Source: Brevibacterium sp. UMB1308A (GTDB taxonomy: Bacteria; Actinomycetota; Actinomycetes; Actinomycetales; Brevibacteriaceae). From it: 22,232 nt of DNA. A model generated the notes under the pieces. It ran no database searches, was not told the DNA's origin, and saw only the letters and a program-made list of their open reading frames with translations. Positions 1-7,724 of this stretch are shown here, piece after piece (position 1 is the stretch's first letter; the number at the start of each line of letters is the position of its first letter). Both the position numbers and the translations under genes were made by a program. The stretch is taken from positions 1 to 22,232 of the forward strand of contig NZ_JASPDO010000032.1 of NCBI RefSeq assembly GCF_030230605.1, in the 5' to 3' direction.

Positions 1-46
1 ACCCATGCAATACCGAAACCAAACCCTTCAAGCCCTAACCGCCTAA
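1..46 (+). CDS. IS3-family transposase C-terminus (partial)
   Basis: From base 2 the frame reads PMQYRNQTLQALTA and stops at TAA 44-46. A P-x-x-Y-R-x-Q-x-L tail close to the right inverted repeat is typical of the OrfB (DDE integrase) subunit of IS3-family elements. Only about 14 codons are present; the catalytic core lies outside the window. An identical partial gene is at the other end on the minus strand. Confidence 0.55.
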   Translation, partial: PMQYRNQTLQALTA

Positions 47-80
47 AATAAAACCAGTCCAACTTTCAGGGGCAAGTTCA
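1..80 (+). mobile_element. IS3-family insertion sequence, right end (partial)
   Basis: The element ends at 80 with the inverted-repeat tip, read outward-in as TGAACTTGCCCCTGAAAGTT. The TG start and the position just after a transposase stop codon fit an IS3-family right end. The same 80 bases recur in reverse complement at 22153-22232 with one mismatch, the third base of the tip. Both window ends are thus the same end of the same IS type, with right ends facing into the window. No target duplication can be tested because the other IS end is outside. The family call is my recognition of the end and transposase tail, not a database match. Confidence 0.75.
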
Positions 81-137
81 TTCGAGGTCTGTAGAGTAAA
101 CGGGTTTAGCTCACCTGAGGCCCCAAACCCCACACGT

Positions 138-1328
138 CTACTGCTTCTTCAGTTCACCTCGGGGAGCGATCACAATCCGAGGGCTGTACTGCGGCCGCAA
201 CCAGGTAACCAGCGTGACCATCTGCTTCTCGGTCACGGATACACACCCGGCGGTCGATCCCTTGCCGTGCTTGTGAACGAAGATCGCCGAACCCCGCCCC
301 GCTTTTCTAGCCGAGTTGTAGTCCACCACGGCCACGTGACTGTACTGCGGGATTGTCGAAAACACCTCGGCGTCCTTTGCGGGGCAATTACCGTTGGGCG
401 CGTTCATCCAGGTGTTGTAGTGGCGCGAGCCGGACCGTGCACACCACTGGTCATTGCGGTCGGCGCGACGGTATTCGATCCTTGTACCCTTGGGTTTTGC
501 CTTGGTCCCAAAGGTGAATGGGATGCGGTATTGCCCCATGGGCGTCTTGCCGTCGCCTTCCCGCTTGTCCGAGGCGGTCGCCAGTCCCTTGTACCCGAAC
601 CGGGCGTCTTTGAAGGTGTGTGTGCGGTGCCAGCGTTCGTCGTTGCGGAGTTCCCACAGTTCTACGGTGCCGGTTTTGGAAGATCGAGCCGAGGTGTGTG
701 CGACGACGAGCTGCCGGCCGCCTTTGGGTTTGATTCCGTGCGGGAGACCGTATGCGAGCACGCCAGTGGTGATGGTTCCGCGTTGGAACTTCTGGCGGAG
801 TTTCCCGTCGTTGCCGATCCACGAACTACCCGTGGGGTAGCCGTACTTGCCGCGTTCCCAGTTGTTGTTCTTCCAGATCCAGCGGATCGCACCCCACGTG
901 GCGTGGGCACCGGTCTTAGGCGACCAGTGGATGGAGCCGTTTTGGAACTTCTGGTAGCATCCGCCGCCACGCAGGCCGCAACGCTCGCTGGAGACTGGGT
1001 AGCCGAGTTTGCCGCGTTCCCAGCCGGTACGTTTCCACTCGTTTCGGATGCCACCCCAGGTGGGGTGGGCGCCGGTCTTAGGTGACCAGTGGATGGAGCC
1101 GTTTGTAAAGGCGCGGTAACAGCCACCTCGGGGGAGGCCGCAGCGGATGCTGCCGGTTGCTTTGCCTAGCTGCTTTGCGTGTTTCTTTGCCGCGGCGTTG
1201 ATCTGGCTGGTGGCCTGCCGAGGTGTTGCAGCGTGGGCTGGCGTTGCAGCAATGGCTGGTGTGAAAAGTGCGAACAGGGCGCAGAAGGCAATAGCCAGCA
1301 CAACAGAACGATGGGGAAGCGTGTTCAT
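138..1328 (-). CDS. Secreted LGFP-repeat L,D-transpeptidase-like protein
   Basis: A 396-aa exported cell-wall protein. Residues 1-33 are a signal peptide (basic start, hydrophobic 9-28, AHA cleavage site). Residues about 58-190 hold two full LGFP-type repeats and a partial third; the block HWSPKTGAH recurs at 80-88 and 134-142, each with a GCY motif upstream. The C-terminal part (about 200-396) is a YkuD/ErfK-like domain with GDGKTPMGQYRIP at 258-270 and the catalytic segment HKHGKGSTAGC, whose Cys362 is the likely nucleophile. Such enzymes make 3-3 peptidoglycan crosslinks or attach proteins; LGFP repeats are thought to bind the cell wall. The open frame runs 67 codons further upstream, but that part is low-complexity and lies in the DedA fragment, so I start at ATG 1328, directly before the signal peptide. 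The family is well supported; activity is inferred. Confidence 0.88.
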   Translation of the reverse strand: MNTLPHRSVVLAIAFCALFALFTPAIAATPAHAATPRQATSQINAAAKKHAKQLGKATGSIRCGLPRGGCYRAFTNGSIHWSPKTGAHPTWGGIRNEWKRTGWERGKLGYPVSSERCGLRGGGCYQKFQNGSIHWSPKTGAHATWGAIRWIWKNNNWERGKYGYPTGSSWIGNDGKLRQKFQRGTITTGVLAYGLPHGIKPKGGRQLVVAHTSARSSKTGTVELWELRNDERWHRTHTFKDARFGYKGLATASDKREGDGKTPMGQYRIPFTFGTKAKPKGTRIEYRRADRNDQWCARSGSRHYNTWMNAPNGNCPAKDAEVFSTIPQYSHVAVVDYNSARKAGRGSAIFVHKHGKGSTAGCVSVTEKQMVTLVTWLRPQYSPRIVIAPRGELKKQ

Positions 1329-1369
1329 ACGGAAAGTGTATAGATTCTGCGGATGGTGGGCGGGGAGCG

Positions 1370-1864
1370 TTATGTGGCGCGTCGCTTCTTGATGTATGAG
1401 GTGGTGGCGCTGATTGCTACGGGGAGCATGGAGATTCCGAGGATGAGGAGAATGATCCCGTCGATCGAGTGAGTGATGCCTGGGATGTGGCCAAGGAGGG
1501 CGCCGATCAGCACCATTGAACCCACCCATGCGAGGGCCCCGCCTACATTCCAGAAGACAAAGTTGCGGTACGGCATTTGGGCGGTGCCGGCTGCGACGGG
1601 CACGTAGGTGCGCACGATGGGAACGAATCGGCCAATGACCAGGGCTAGAGGGCCGCGGCGGTTGAAGAATGCTTCTGCGGTGGCGAGTCTGTCGGTGCGT
1701 AAGATGCGGGCGTCGTCATAGGTAGCGTTCACGGTAGCAAGATTGGTGTCGGCCGCAACATTGAACTGGATGGCACTCGTCGATGAGTGGACGCCCCGCA
1801 CTGCAGTCTCGGCGTCCTCAAGGTTGCCCTTCTCCTCCACGAACCATTCCAGAAACGGTACCAC
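1370..1864 (-). pseudogene. DedA-family membrane protein, 5'-truncated
   Basis: From about residue 50 the 164-aa frame matches the C-terminal half of DedA proteins (polyprenyl-phosphate or lipid flippase family). It keeps the signature GRFVPIVRTYVPVAAG and two membrane helices (about 108-128 and 135-155), ending in KKRR. Full DedA proteins are about 200-220 aa; here the N-terminal helices and re-entrant loop are gone. In their place are about 49 soluble residues (GTG 1864 to about 1717) that I do not recognise. The frame opens right after a TGA at 1874-1876 with no clear ribosome-binding site. This points to a rearrangement joint near 1715-1720 and a non-functional remnant. The downstream neighbour on the same strand is the L,D-transpeptidase, 41 bp away. 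Confidence 0.75.
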
Positions 1865-1910
1865 CCGACAGGTTCAGGACCCGGGACTCAGGGCGTGAGA
1901 TAATGGGCCA

Positions 1911-2372
1911 ATGATCTTCGACGCAAACCCTCGATGGACATCTGAGCAGCAGGTTCCGTTCCTCTGGATAATCCTGCACCTGGGTTGCCTGCTAATGGGG
2001 CTGGTGCTCGCCGCGCTAACCATGCCGTGGCCGGGCGACAGGGTCCTCGCGGTCTGGGTCGCGTTCGGCACGATGCTGGTGCTGTGTCTGGTGCTGCTGG
2101 CGATTGCCAGTTGGTGGCAGACGAAGTTGCTGCGCGAGCTGCGCAGGGTGTCGCCCTCACCCTGGCGCTGGATCGCTCTACTGGCAGCAGTCGTGGCCGT
2201 GGTGCTCGTCTTGACATGGGCGACGGGGGTGCAGGCCGGAGCCTCCGAGATGCTCGTGAGCCTGGGAATCTGGATGCTCACCGCCGTCCTGCTGGTCCCG
2301 GCCATCTCGGTCGGCACTCACGCCTTGGTGAAGATCCTCGCTGCGCGTACTCCTGATGCTCCGACTCGCTGA
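1911..2372 (+). CDS. Small four-helix membrane protein, function unknown
   Basis: A 153-aa protein with four hydrophobic segments (about 17-37, 46-66, 86-106, 114-136) and short polar loops, including a basic cytoplasmic-looking stretch (KLLRELRR) between helices 2 and 3. No catalytic motif is visible and I do not recognise the family. Codon choice is GC-rich at third positions, like the neighbours, so it is probably real. The start ATG 1911 has only a weak upstream purine run. It diverges from the DedA remnant, leaving 46 bp between them, and is followed by a hairpin terminator at 2415-2435. Confidence 0.7.
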   Translation: MIFDANPRWTSEQQVPFLWIILHLGCLLMGLVLAALTMPWPGDRVLAVWVAFGTMLVLCLVLLAIASWWQTKLLRELRRVSPSPWRWIALLAAVVAVVLVLTWATGVQAGASEMLVSLGIWMLTAVLLVPAISVGTHALVKILAARTPDAPTR

Positions 2373-2414
2373 CGTTGCCGTTGGCTCCAGAAGCTACCGT
2401 CCGCTTCAGACCCC

Positions 2415-2435
2415 GCCCGCATACCGGCGGGCTTT
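2415..2435 (+). terminator. Hairpin terminator after the membrane protein
   Basis: GCCCGC (2415-2420), six-base loop, GCGGGC (2427-2432), then TTT. It lies 43 bp after the stop codon of the 1911-2372 gene. The stem is strong but the T-tract is short. Confidence 0.5.
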
Positions 2436-2439
2436 ACAC

Positions 2440-2496
2440 ACAGTGGTAGCGCCTGCAGACAGGGGTAGCGTCTGGCGACAGCGGTAGCGTCGACCG
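2440..2496. repeat. Three 19-bp direct repeats
   Basis: Units begin at 2440, 2459 and 2478, spaced exactly 19 bp apart. All share ACAG-N-GGTAGCG followed by a more variable YC(T/G)-rich tail. They end directly at the start codon of the truncated alkyltransferase-like gene. Three tight units with no spacers exclude a CRISPR array. They could be a regulator binding array, an iteron-like site, or slippage debris. Confidence 0.7.
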
Positions 2497-2598
2497 ATGA
2501 GCGAGACCCTCACCGAGTTGGTGCTGCGCACAGTGGAGCTGGTGCCGCCCGGGCGGCTGGTCTCCTACAGCGACGTCGCGGCTGTGCTTTACGGATGA
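2497..2598 (+). pseudogene. Alkyltransferase-like (ATL/MGMT DNA-binding domain) fragment
   Basis: ATG 2497 opens a 33-codon frame containing ELVPPGRLVSYSDVAAVLYG before TGA 2596-2598. This matches the first helix-turn-helix half of alkyltransferase-like proteins, whose consensus here is close to IPPGRVxSYGDIA. Intact ATL proteins are about 100 aa and continue with a G-x-x-x-R-x-V-G-x-x-M-R segment that is absent. Downstream bases in other frames do not restore it, so the gene was cut rather than simply frameshifted. The family role is recognition of O6-alkylguanine and hand-over to nucleotide excision repair; this fragment could not do that. Confidence 0.6.
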
Positions 2599-2753
2599 AG
2601 AAATCGACGAAGCCGCCGCAGATATCCTGGAAGGCATCGAAGAGGAAGCCCCGCACCATCACCAATATCGGCGCCGTCTTTAGCCATGAGAGTGCCCCTC
2701 CCAAGGGCGTTGTGCCCTGGTGCGGAGGGCGATGAGTTTCGTAGGATTAACAC
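2599..2753. other. Gene debris between ATL fragment and next gene
   Basis: No intact gene. One plus-strand frame carries a codon-like acidic stretch (DEEIDEAAADILEGIEEEA, 2595-2651) ending at TAG 2682-2684. The other, starting at an ATG that overlaps the ATL stop (2595), encodes 46 residues with no known motif. The acidic stretch looks like a piece of a real protein from an unidentified source. A plausible ribosome-binding site (GTAGGA, 2741-2746) belongs to the following gene. Confidence 0.35.
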
Positions 2754-3212
2754 ATGCTGGTACGTATTCCGTTGCTGCTGGATGTTGACGCCCGGCGCGA
2801 CGATGTGCTCCATGTGTATTATGTCGGTCTCGCAACCGAGGAACTCAGCCGTACTTCTCCGCCTTTGAACGGTAACCCCAACGCATCTCGGCCCGCGACA
2901 AAGGGGCTTCGAGGAATGTTCAACTCCCTAACCGGCACTGACGAAATCGCGCCCTTCGTGTTCAATGAAACCGCCGGATGCTGGTCGGTCAGTTCCGTAC
3001 ACGTCAATGCGTCGGTGAAGCCCGATCAACAAGGGGCCCGACTATACGACCGATACCCCAAACGCGATCTTCCCGTGAGCTTTGTCGTCACCGGTCGGCT
3101 CATCGACAAAGCCAGGATTGATTTCAGCATCGATCACCAGTTGACCAACCTGACAATCGACGTGATCCAGCAGCGGGCCATCCAACCTGGTGAAGACTGG
3201 TTGCCCAGCTAA
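2754..3212 (+). CDS. Hypothetical protein (152 aa)
   Basis: A soluble-looking 152-aa protein with no signal peptide and no membrane helix. I recognise no domain. The start ATG 2754 has an AGGA motif seven bases upstream and the frame has host-like codon use, so it is likely translated. The middle (about 85-130) alternates hydrophobic and polar residues, as in a beta-rich fold, and an LTNLTID motif lies near the C-terminus. It is followed by a well-formed intrinsic terminator at 3227-3266. It sits among immunity-like and restriction genes and could itself be an accessory gene, but nothing in the sequence shows its job. Confidence 0.6.
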   Translation: MLVRIPLLLDVDARRDDVLHVYYVGLATEELSRTSPPLNGNPNASRPATKGLRGMFNSLTGTDEIAPFVFNETAGCWSVSSVHVNASVKPDQQGARLYDRYPKRDLPVSFVVTGRLIDKARIDFSIDHQLTNLTIDVIQQRAIQPGEDWLPS

Positions 3213-3226
3213 AAATCAAGCAAACT

Positions 3227-3266
3227 CGCCCGAACGGGTCAACACCCTGTTTGATTCGGCGTTTTT
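3227..3266 (+). terminator. Intrinsic terminator after 2754-3212
   Basis: CGCCCGAA (3227-3234) pairs with TTCGGCG (3255-3261), with one bulged C. An inner stem GGGT-caac-ACCC sits in the loop, and TTTTT follows (3262-3266). It begins 14 bp after the stop codon of the plus-strand gene. Confidence 0.7.
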
Positions 3267-3468
3267 GTGCACGGTTGGCCCCGCCCGCTAAGGAGCGCGC
3301 CAGCTGTAGAGATCCGTATCCCCCTACCTCCTGCACGCTTCGCGCGTGGTTGGCTCGGAAAGCACGAGTAGGCAGGAAACCGGCACAGTGTGGTTATGGG
3401 GGTAGGCCGAGGCAGACGCACAGTGGGTGGGCAGGGGAGCCGCCCGAGGTGGTGCCCGCGCGCTGCGT
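3267..3468. other. Intergenic region without a recognised gene
   Basis: This is the downstream space between convergent genes. I see no coding frame with convincing codon use and no strong hairpin with a T-tract for the minus-strand gene that ends at 3469. A GGGCA/TGCCC pair with inner GC-rich pairing lies at about 3431-3459 and could act as a weak terminator. Confidence 0.4.
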
Positions 3469-4005
3469 CTAGGGTGTGTTTGGCAGTGTGGGGAAGCGGG
3501 ATTTTTCTGTGAAGACTCCTTTGACGTCGAACATGTCGATGCCGCGTTCATGAAGGCCGGTCAGTACGCGCTCGCTGATGATCCAGGCGTAGCTGTGGTG
3601 TTTTTCGAGCCAGGCGTAGGAGCTGATTTCGCTGGTGCCTCGGGTGTTTTCTGCAAACCCGATGTAGCCTTCGACTTTGCCTTCGTTGAGACTGTAGAGG
3701 TCGACTTCGTAGGTGGAACAGCCGGTAACACCGAGCTCTTCGACTGCCTGGGCGAATCTGCGAGAGACGAGTGTGGGCGGGCCGCCCCAGAGGATGTCGC
3801 CGCGGCGTTTGCCTCGGCTGTACGTGGAGCGTTCGAACCAGATGGGGAATGGGATTTCGTCGAGTTTCCCGTCGGCAATGACATTTTTGACTTCTCTGCC
3901 GTCTTCAAGGGTGGGTGAACCGAGTTCAGGCTTGCCCTCCCACATGGGCACGGCCCAGAAGTCACGCTGGGTGCTAAGTGGGTAGATCTCGTACCACGTA
4001 GTCAT
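3469..4005 (-). CDS. Immunity-like protein (Imm11/DUF1629-like, tentative)
   Basis: A 178-aa cytosolic protein. ATG 4005 is chosen because AGGGAA lies eight bases upstream and the extra 53 upstream codons are low-quality. It has an internal echo: PTLVSRRFAQAVEELGVTG (residues about 78-96) resembles AWIISERVLTGLHERGID (about 142-159). Both fit the 'hydrophobic-S-e/r-r, helix, G-I/V-x-G' pattern of Imm11/DUF1629 immunity proteins, which protect against contact-dependent or polymorphic toxins. No toxin gene is adjacent. The family assignment is from motif feel only and could be wrong. The gene converges with 2754-3212 and diverges from the broken restriction gene. Confidence 0.6.
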   Translation of the reverse strand: MTTWYEIYPLSTQRDFWAVPMWEGKPELGSPTLEDGREVKNVIADGKLDEIPFPIWFERSTYSRGKRRGDILWGGPPTLVSRRFAQAVEELGVTGCSTYEVDLYSLNEGKVEGYIGFAENTRGTSEISSYAWLEKHHSYAWIISERVLTGLHERGIDMFDVKGVFTEKSRFPTLPNTP

Positions 4006-4238
4006 CGCCTGTTCCCTTTTCTCTTTTTCCTCAGCATGCCCCTTTGTTCGGGGGTTATGCCTGTTGCCGGTGGTGCGAAATCTGGACCTTGAAGGGGACT
4101 CTAGTCGCCCTTCATCAAGTGGAACCTCCGGAAACCAGGATTTATTCCGTACGAGAAAGCTCACAATCTACATTCACAGACTGCTGTGAACAAGAAATTT
4201 TTGGAATTGCGATAGCTGTCTGACCAGGGATTTCATAA
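4006..4238. other. Divergent region upstream of 3469-4005 and the broken restriction gene
   Basis: 233 bp between the minus-strand start at 4005 and the first restriction-enzyme homology at about 4242. It is more AT-rich than the genes and must carry the promoter for 3469-4005. The missing N-terminal 200 or so codons of the restriction gene should lie here but do not. No inverted repeats marking an insertion sequence are visible at the joint. Confidence 0.5.
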
Positions 4239-6371
4239 GAAAGAACACTCACTGAGTGGAAACGCGATGCCACCAACCCATTCGACGCTTTCGCCGTGTG
4301 TTCGGACACCAAGGTGGGTAAGAACGTTGACGCGGATGTGTCGACAATCGATCTCCTGATCCCTGCCACCACAGATTCCGCTCAGCTTCTCGCCGGATAC
4401 GCCCGCCTTGAAGGCCTGGGTGGACGCACCATTGTGTTCTCTACGTACCAGTCGATCGACGTAATCGCCCAAGCCCAAAAAGAGGGCCTGCCTGACTTCG
4501 ACCTGGTGATCTGCGATGAAGCTCACCGCACAACGGGCGCCAACCTGGCTGGTAAAGAGGAAAGCGCGTTCACCAAGGTCCACAACCAGGACTTCATCCA
4601 CTCAGCCAAACGCCTGTACATGACGGCTACACCGCGCGTGTTCGACGAAGCAACCCGCAAGAAAGCGGACGAACAGTCCGTTGTTGTGGCCTCCATGGAT
4701 GACGAAGCGCTCTACGGCCCTGAGTTCTTCCGCTTAGGCTTTGGCGATGCCGTAGAACGTGGCCTGCTCACGGACTACAAAGTGATCGTGTTGGCTGTTC
4801 ACGAAGATTCGGTGAACAAGCACATGCAGAACGTGCTCCGCGACGAAGACGGCCAGCTGAAAATCGACGACGTTGCCAAACTCGTGGGCTTCTGGAAAGG
4901 CATGACCACCCGAGGTGCTGACCCGGCCGCACCCGCTGACCCCAGCGAACCCAACGAAACCAGTGCCCGCCTCCCACTGAAACGCGCGGTCGGTTTCGCC
5001 TCGAATATCCGCGAATCGCAAAAGATTGCACGCTCACTGGAACTGGTTTTACAAGAACTCGCTGAAGGTAGTGAAGCGAACGCCGCGGACCTCAACATCA
5101 AATCCGAGCACGTCGACGGAAGCATGAACGTTGCTGTGCGCAACAGTCACCTGCGCTGGTTGGCTGAAAGCCCTGAAGACCCCAGGGAAGCTCGTGTGCT
5201 GATGAACGCGCGCTGCTTGTCTGAAGGCGTCGATGTTCCCACGCTCGATGCCGTTGGGTTCTTCAGCCCGCGCAACTCCCAGGTTGACGTCGTTCAGTCG
5301 GTTGGGCGCGTTATGCGCCGTGCCGAAGGCAAAGACTACGGCTACATCATTCTTCCGGTCACGATCCCTGCAGGAATGACCCCCGAACAGGCGCTCAAAG
5401 ACAACAAGCGTTACAAGGTCATTTGGTCGGTGCTCAACGCTTTGCGCTCGCACGATGACCGCTTTGAAGCGATCATCAACAAGATCGACCTGCAACAGAA
5501 CCGCGACTCCAAGATTGAGGTGGACACGGTCGCGGTTGACGACGACGGGAAGGTCGTCGTTGTCGACCCAGATGAGTTTGCGCAGGGCGAGCTCGCGCTG
5601 GAGTTCCCTGGGCTCGAAGATTGGAATGACTCGATCTACGCCAAGATCGTGGAGAAGGTCGGGGACCGTGAGTATTGGGAGAACTGGTCGGGTGAGATCG
5701 CCAAGATCGCTCAGGCGCACACTGACCGTATTAGCTCGCTGGTCTTTGATGACCCCACCGCCGAGGTGGAGCGTGAGTTCGCGCAGTTCGTTAAGGCGTT
5801 GCGGGCGAACCTCAATGACGGGGTCACCGACGTTGATGCGGTGTCCATGTTGTCCCAGCACATCATCACAAAGCCCGTGTTTGATGCGCTGTTTGAGGGT
5901 TATGACTTTGCGGCTCACAACCCGGTGAGTCGGGTGTTGGATTCCATGGTGCAGGTGTTGGAGGGCAATCACCTGCGTGCTGAAACCCATGAGCTTGACG
6001 GATTCTATGCGTCGGTCGCCCGTCGTGCCGAGGGCATCGACAATGCTTCTGGCAAACAGCGAATCATTACGGAGCTGTCCGAAAACTTCTTCAAGAAGGC
6101 GTTCCCCAAGCAGGCCGAAGCCTTAGGCATTGTCTACACCCCGATTGAGGTTGTCGACTTCATTTTGCGGTCAGTGGATCAGTTGTCAAAGAAGCACTTT
6201 GGCAAGGGGCTCACGGACGAAGGCGTTCACGTGCTGGACCCGTTCACGGGAACGGGCACATTCATTGTGCGACTCATCCAGTCAGGCATCATCAGCCCGC
6301 ACGACCTTGCTCGTAAAACAGCGGGCAGATTACAGCTTCTTTGCGGGCCCACTGAGAGTGGGCGACTTTGA
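4239..6371 (+). pseudogene. Type ISP-like restriction-modification enzyme, helicase and MTase-start fragment
   Basis: This frame encodes the middle of a single-chain Type I-like restriction enzyme (LlaGI/LlaBIII type, about 1,550-1,600 aa with Mrr nuclease, SF2 translocase, adenine methyltransferase and target-recognition domains). Homology begins near 4242 (LTEWKRDA), upstream of the first usable start, GTG 4296. Visible motifs are AVCSDTKVG, the DEAH box (D codon at 4515), YMTATPRVF (motif III) and QSVGRVMRRAEG (motif VI). After a coupler region comes GIVYTPIEVVDFILRSV and methyltransferase motif I, DPFTGTGTF (6237 onward). The nuclease and Walker A motif are missing. Homology stops at 6316, and 17 unrelated codons follow to the TGA. 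It cannot translocate or cut as it stands. Confidence 0.85.
6237..6316. repeat. 80-bp repeat at the restriction-gene break, copy 1
   Basis: It encodes methyltransferase motif I (DPFTGTGTFIVRLIQSG) to the residues DLARK. It recurs at 7725-7804 with only third-position differences: GAC/GAT, CGA/CGG, TCA/TCG, ATC/ATT and CCG/CCA. The two copies are thus the same protein segment from two slightly different alleles, not a fresh duplication. Confidence 0.85.
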
Positions 6372-6609
6372 TCATGGGCATTGTGTCCGTGGTTGGCTCA
6401 ATTCTGAATTGGAACTCGATGTGTGACCCCACCGGCAAGACGGATTTCCACTCCCGCAGCGTTTTGGTTCGTCGTCAAGAAATCTTTGAAGGATTCTGTG
6501 CGGCACCGATCACGTCGTTAGTTATTCATCGCGTATGAGCTGCACATCATTAGGTTTAATGCTCCTTATGGCATTGATTAGGTCCCGTTAAATCAGAGAG
6601 TCGAATAAA
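6372..6609. other. Left part of the 1.4-kb insert in the restriction gene
   Basis: No intact gene. On the minus strand a roughly 50-codon frame (about 6480 down to 6317) reads KTLREWKSVLPVGSHIEF and continues to VAHSQWARKEAVICPLF before fusing to the restriction-gene sequence. It looks like a real protein fragment, but I do not recognise it. From about 6490 the base composition falls to clearly AT-rich, leading into the gene at 6610-7158. Confidence 0.4.
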
Positions 6610-7158
6610 TTATTGTTTAACCTCTTGAAAATCAATTTTTAAACCTTTTTGTTCTACCTGTTGTTTAAACAGCTCTGTAAATCCTACGATATGTTGTCGG
6701 GATGTGTTTCTAACGCAATAAACAGTATTGCGAATCTCCTTCATAAATACTGGCGTTTCTACAAAAGGCTCATCTTCATCCCCTAGCCACTCATCATATT
6801 CTGATTTCTCTTCGTTTAAAATGCTTTGAATGTTGGTTATTTTCCCAATATAACAATTAATGATCTCACCACCTATCATTAGCTCTGCTTCAGAAAACTG
6901 CATTTCGCCTTCGAGTAGAAGACTCATTTTTTCATAAAAATCAGTAGAAAAGACCAACAGACTATCTATGCTGTCATATTTATCGGTAAGTTTAATATTC
7001 TTAGTACTGAAACCTTCCTGTCCTCTAAATTTAGGTTTCGTATTTAGTTCGCCTTCGTCATATAAGAAATAAAATTGTATTTCCGTTCTATCGCTATTCA
7101 TCAGCTCTATGTAAGACTCTGAATTAAGCAGTTTACTGTAAATAGAATATAACTTCAT
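6610..7158 (-). CDS. AT-rich immunity-like protein (Imm11/DUF1629-like, tentative)
   Basis: A 182-aa acidic cytosolic protein. The start is ATG 7158 because AAGGAG lies six bases upstream (7165-7170); an ATG at 7176 has no such site. Length, the MKLYSIYS start, the central 'GEIINCYIGKI' strand and the C-terminal 'HIVGFTELFKQQVEQKGLKI' pattern fit the Imm11/DUF1629 immunity fold, but this is judged by eye. Codons are strongly A/T-ending, unlike every neighbour, so the gene came recently from a low-GC donor such as a Firmicute or a Moraxella/Neisseria-like proteobacterium. It lies inside the broken restriction gene on the opposite strand. A truncated 49-codon frame ends 14 bp upstream (7173-7322), where a toxin C-terminus would be expected. 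No intact toxin is present. Confidence 0.7.
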   Translation of the reverse strand: MKLYSIYSKLLNSESYIELMNSDRTEIQFYFLYDEGELNTKPKFRGQEGFSTKNIKLTDKYDSIDSLLVFSTDFYEKMSLLLEGEMQFSEAELMIGGEIINCYIGKITNIQSILNEEKSEYDEWLGDEDEPFVETPVFMKEIRNTVYCVRNTSRQHIVGFTELFKQQVEQKGLKIDFQEVKQ

Positions 7159-7172
7159 TCTTGACTCCTTGT

Positions 7173-7322
7173 TCATTCAAATAGGGGATGCACAGCTGTG
7201 CTTGTCAGTATTACATCCGTTTCTAATGTTCGCGGATCCACACGCGTACCCAGCCAGTACTGCTCCCACTCGGTGATCGTGAAGACGATGGCTGCGTGAC
7301 GTTGGGCGCGGAATGCGTCCAT
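7173..7322 (-). pseudogene. C-terminal gene fragment directly upstream of the AT-rich gene
   Basis: A 49-codon minus-strand frame from ATG 7322 to TGA 7173-7175, starting MDAFRAQRHAAIVFTITEWE and ending STAVHPLFE. The first 30 or so codons are GC-rich and host-like; the last 17 are AT-rich, so a composition joint falls near 7220-7230. The open frame continues about 30 codons further upstream without a convincing start. I do not recognise the protein. Its position just ahead of an immunity-like gene would suit a leftover toxin tail, but the composition joint argues for a chance fusion. Confidence 0.35.
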
Positions 7323-7724
7323 CCACTCGACGCTGTCCCCGGCGGCGAGATTTCGAGGAGGAAGCTGGTCAGCCGGTAGGTCAAGCGGGCGTGGACTGTC
7401 ACCAGATCGGAGTAGTGTATGGCGGCGGATCCTGTCTTTGCGTCACGTACCTACACGCTCTGATCATGGCTAATAGCAAGCCGCAACCGGCACTACCTTT
7501 TGGCACTCGCCCCACCTTTTAGCGCCTCGCTCCCAGCCTTGCCGGTCGGGGTTCACATCGCCGGACTCCACCTCCCGATCGCACCAGATCGCGTATCCAC
7601 ACCGCCCGAGCAGACCACTCAACGACCAGCACCACGGCACGTATTCCCTATCGGCGAGCTAGTTTCGCCCCATCTGCGTCATCCGCGCACCACAAGCCCC
7701 TGTATCCAACTTGATACGGTCTAC
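7323..7724. other. Right part of the insert, no intact gene
   Basis: GC-rich again. The frame that leads into the second restriction fragment is open from TTG 7500, but residues 1-74 are proline-rich and unlike any part of a Type ISP enzyme, so they are read-through rather than real sequence. I could not identify a transposase or insertion-sequence ends here. The joint with restriction-gene homology is at about 7720-7725. Confidence 0.4.

Noticed and set aside
267..1085. Long plus-strand open frame opposite the L,D-transpeptidase
   Set aside because: It is the mirror of a GC-rich gene with a signal peptide and clear domains; its product is low-complexity Val/Gly/Pro with no motif.
2440..2496. 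CRISPR array
   Set aside because: Three 19-bp units are directly adjacent without spacers, and no cas gene is present.
5049..5990. 313-codon minus-strand frame across the restriction gene
   Set aside because: Antisense shadow; the plus strand carries the helicase motifs, and this frame has no recognisable domain.
7500..7724. The 75 codons before the second restriction fragment as a genuine protein start
   Set aside because: TTG start without a ribosome-binding site, proline-rich, and no likeness to the family's sequence before motif I.
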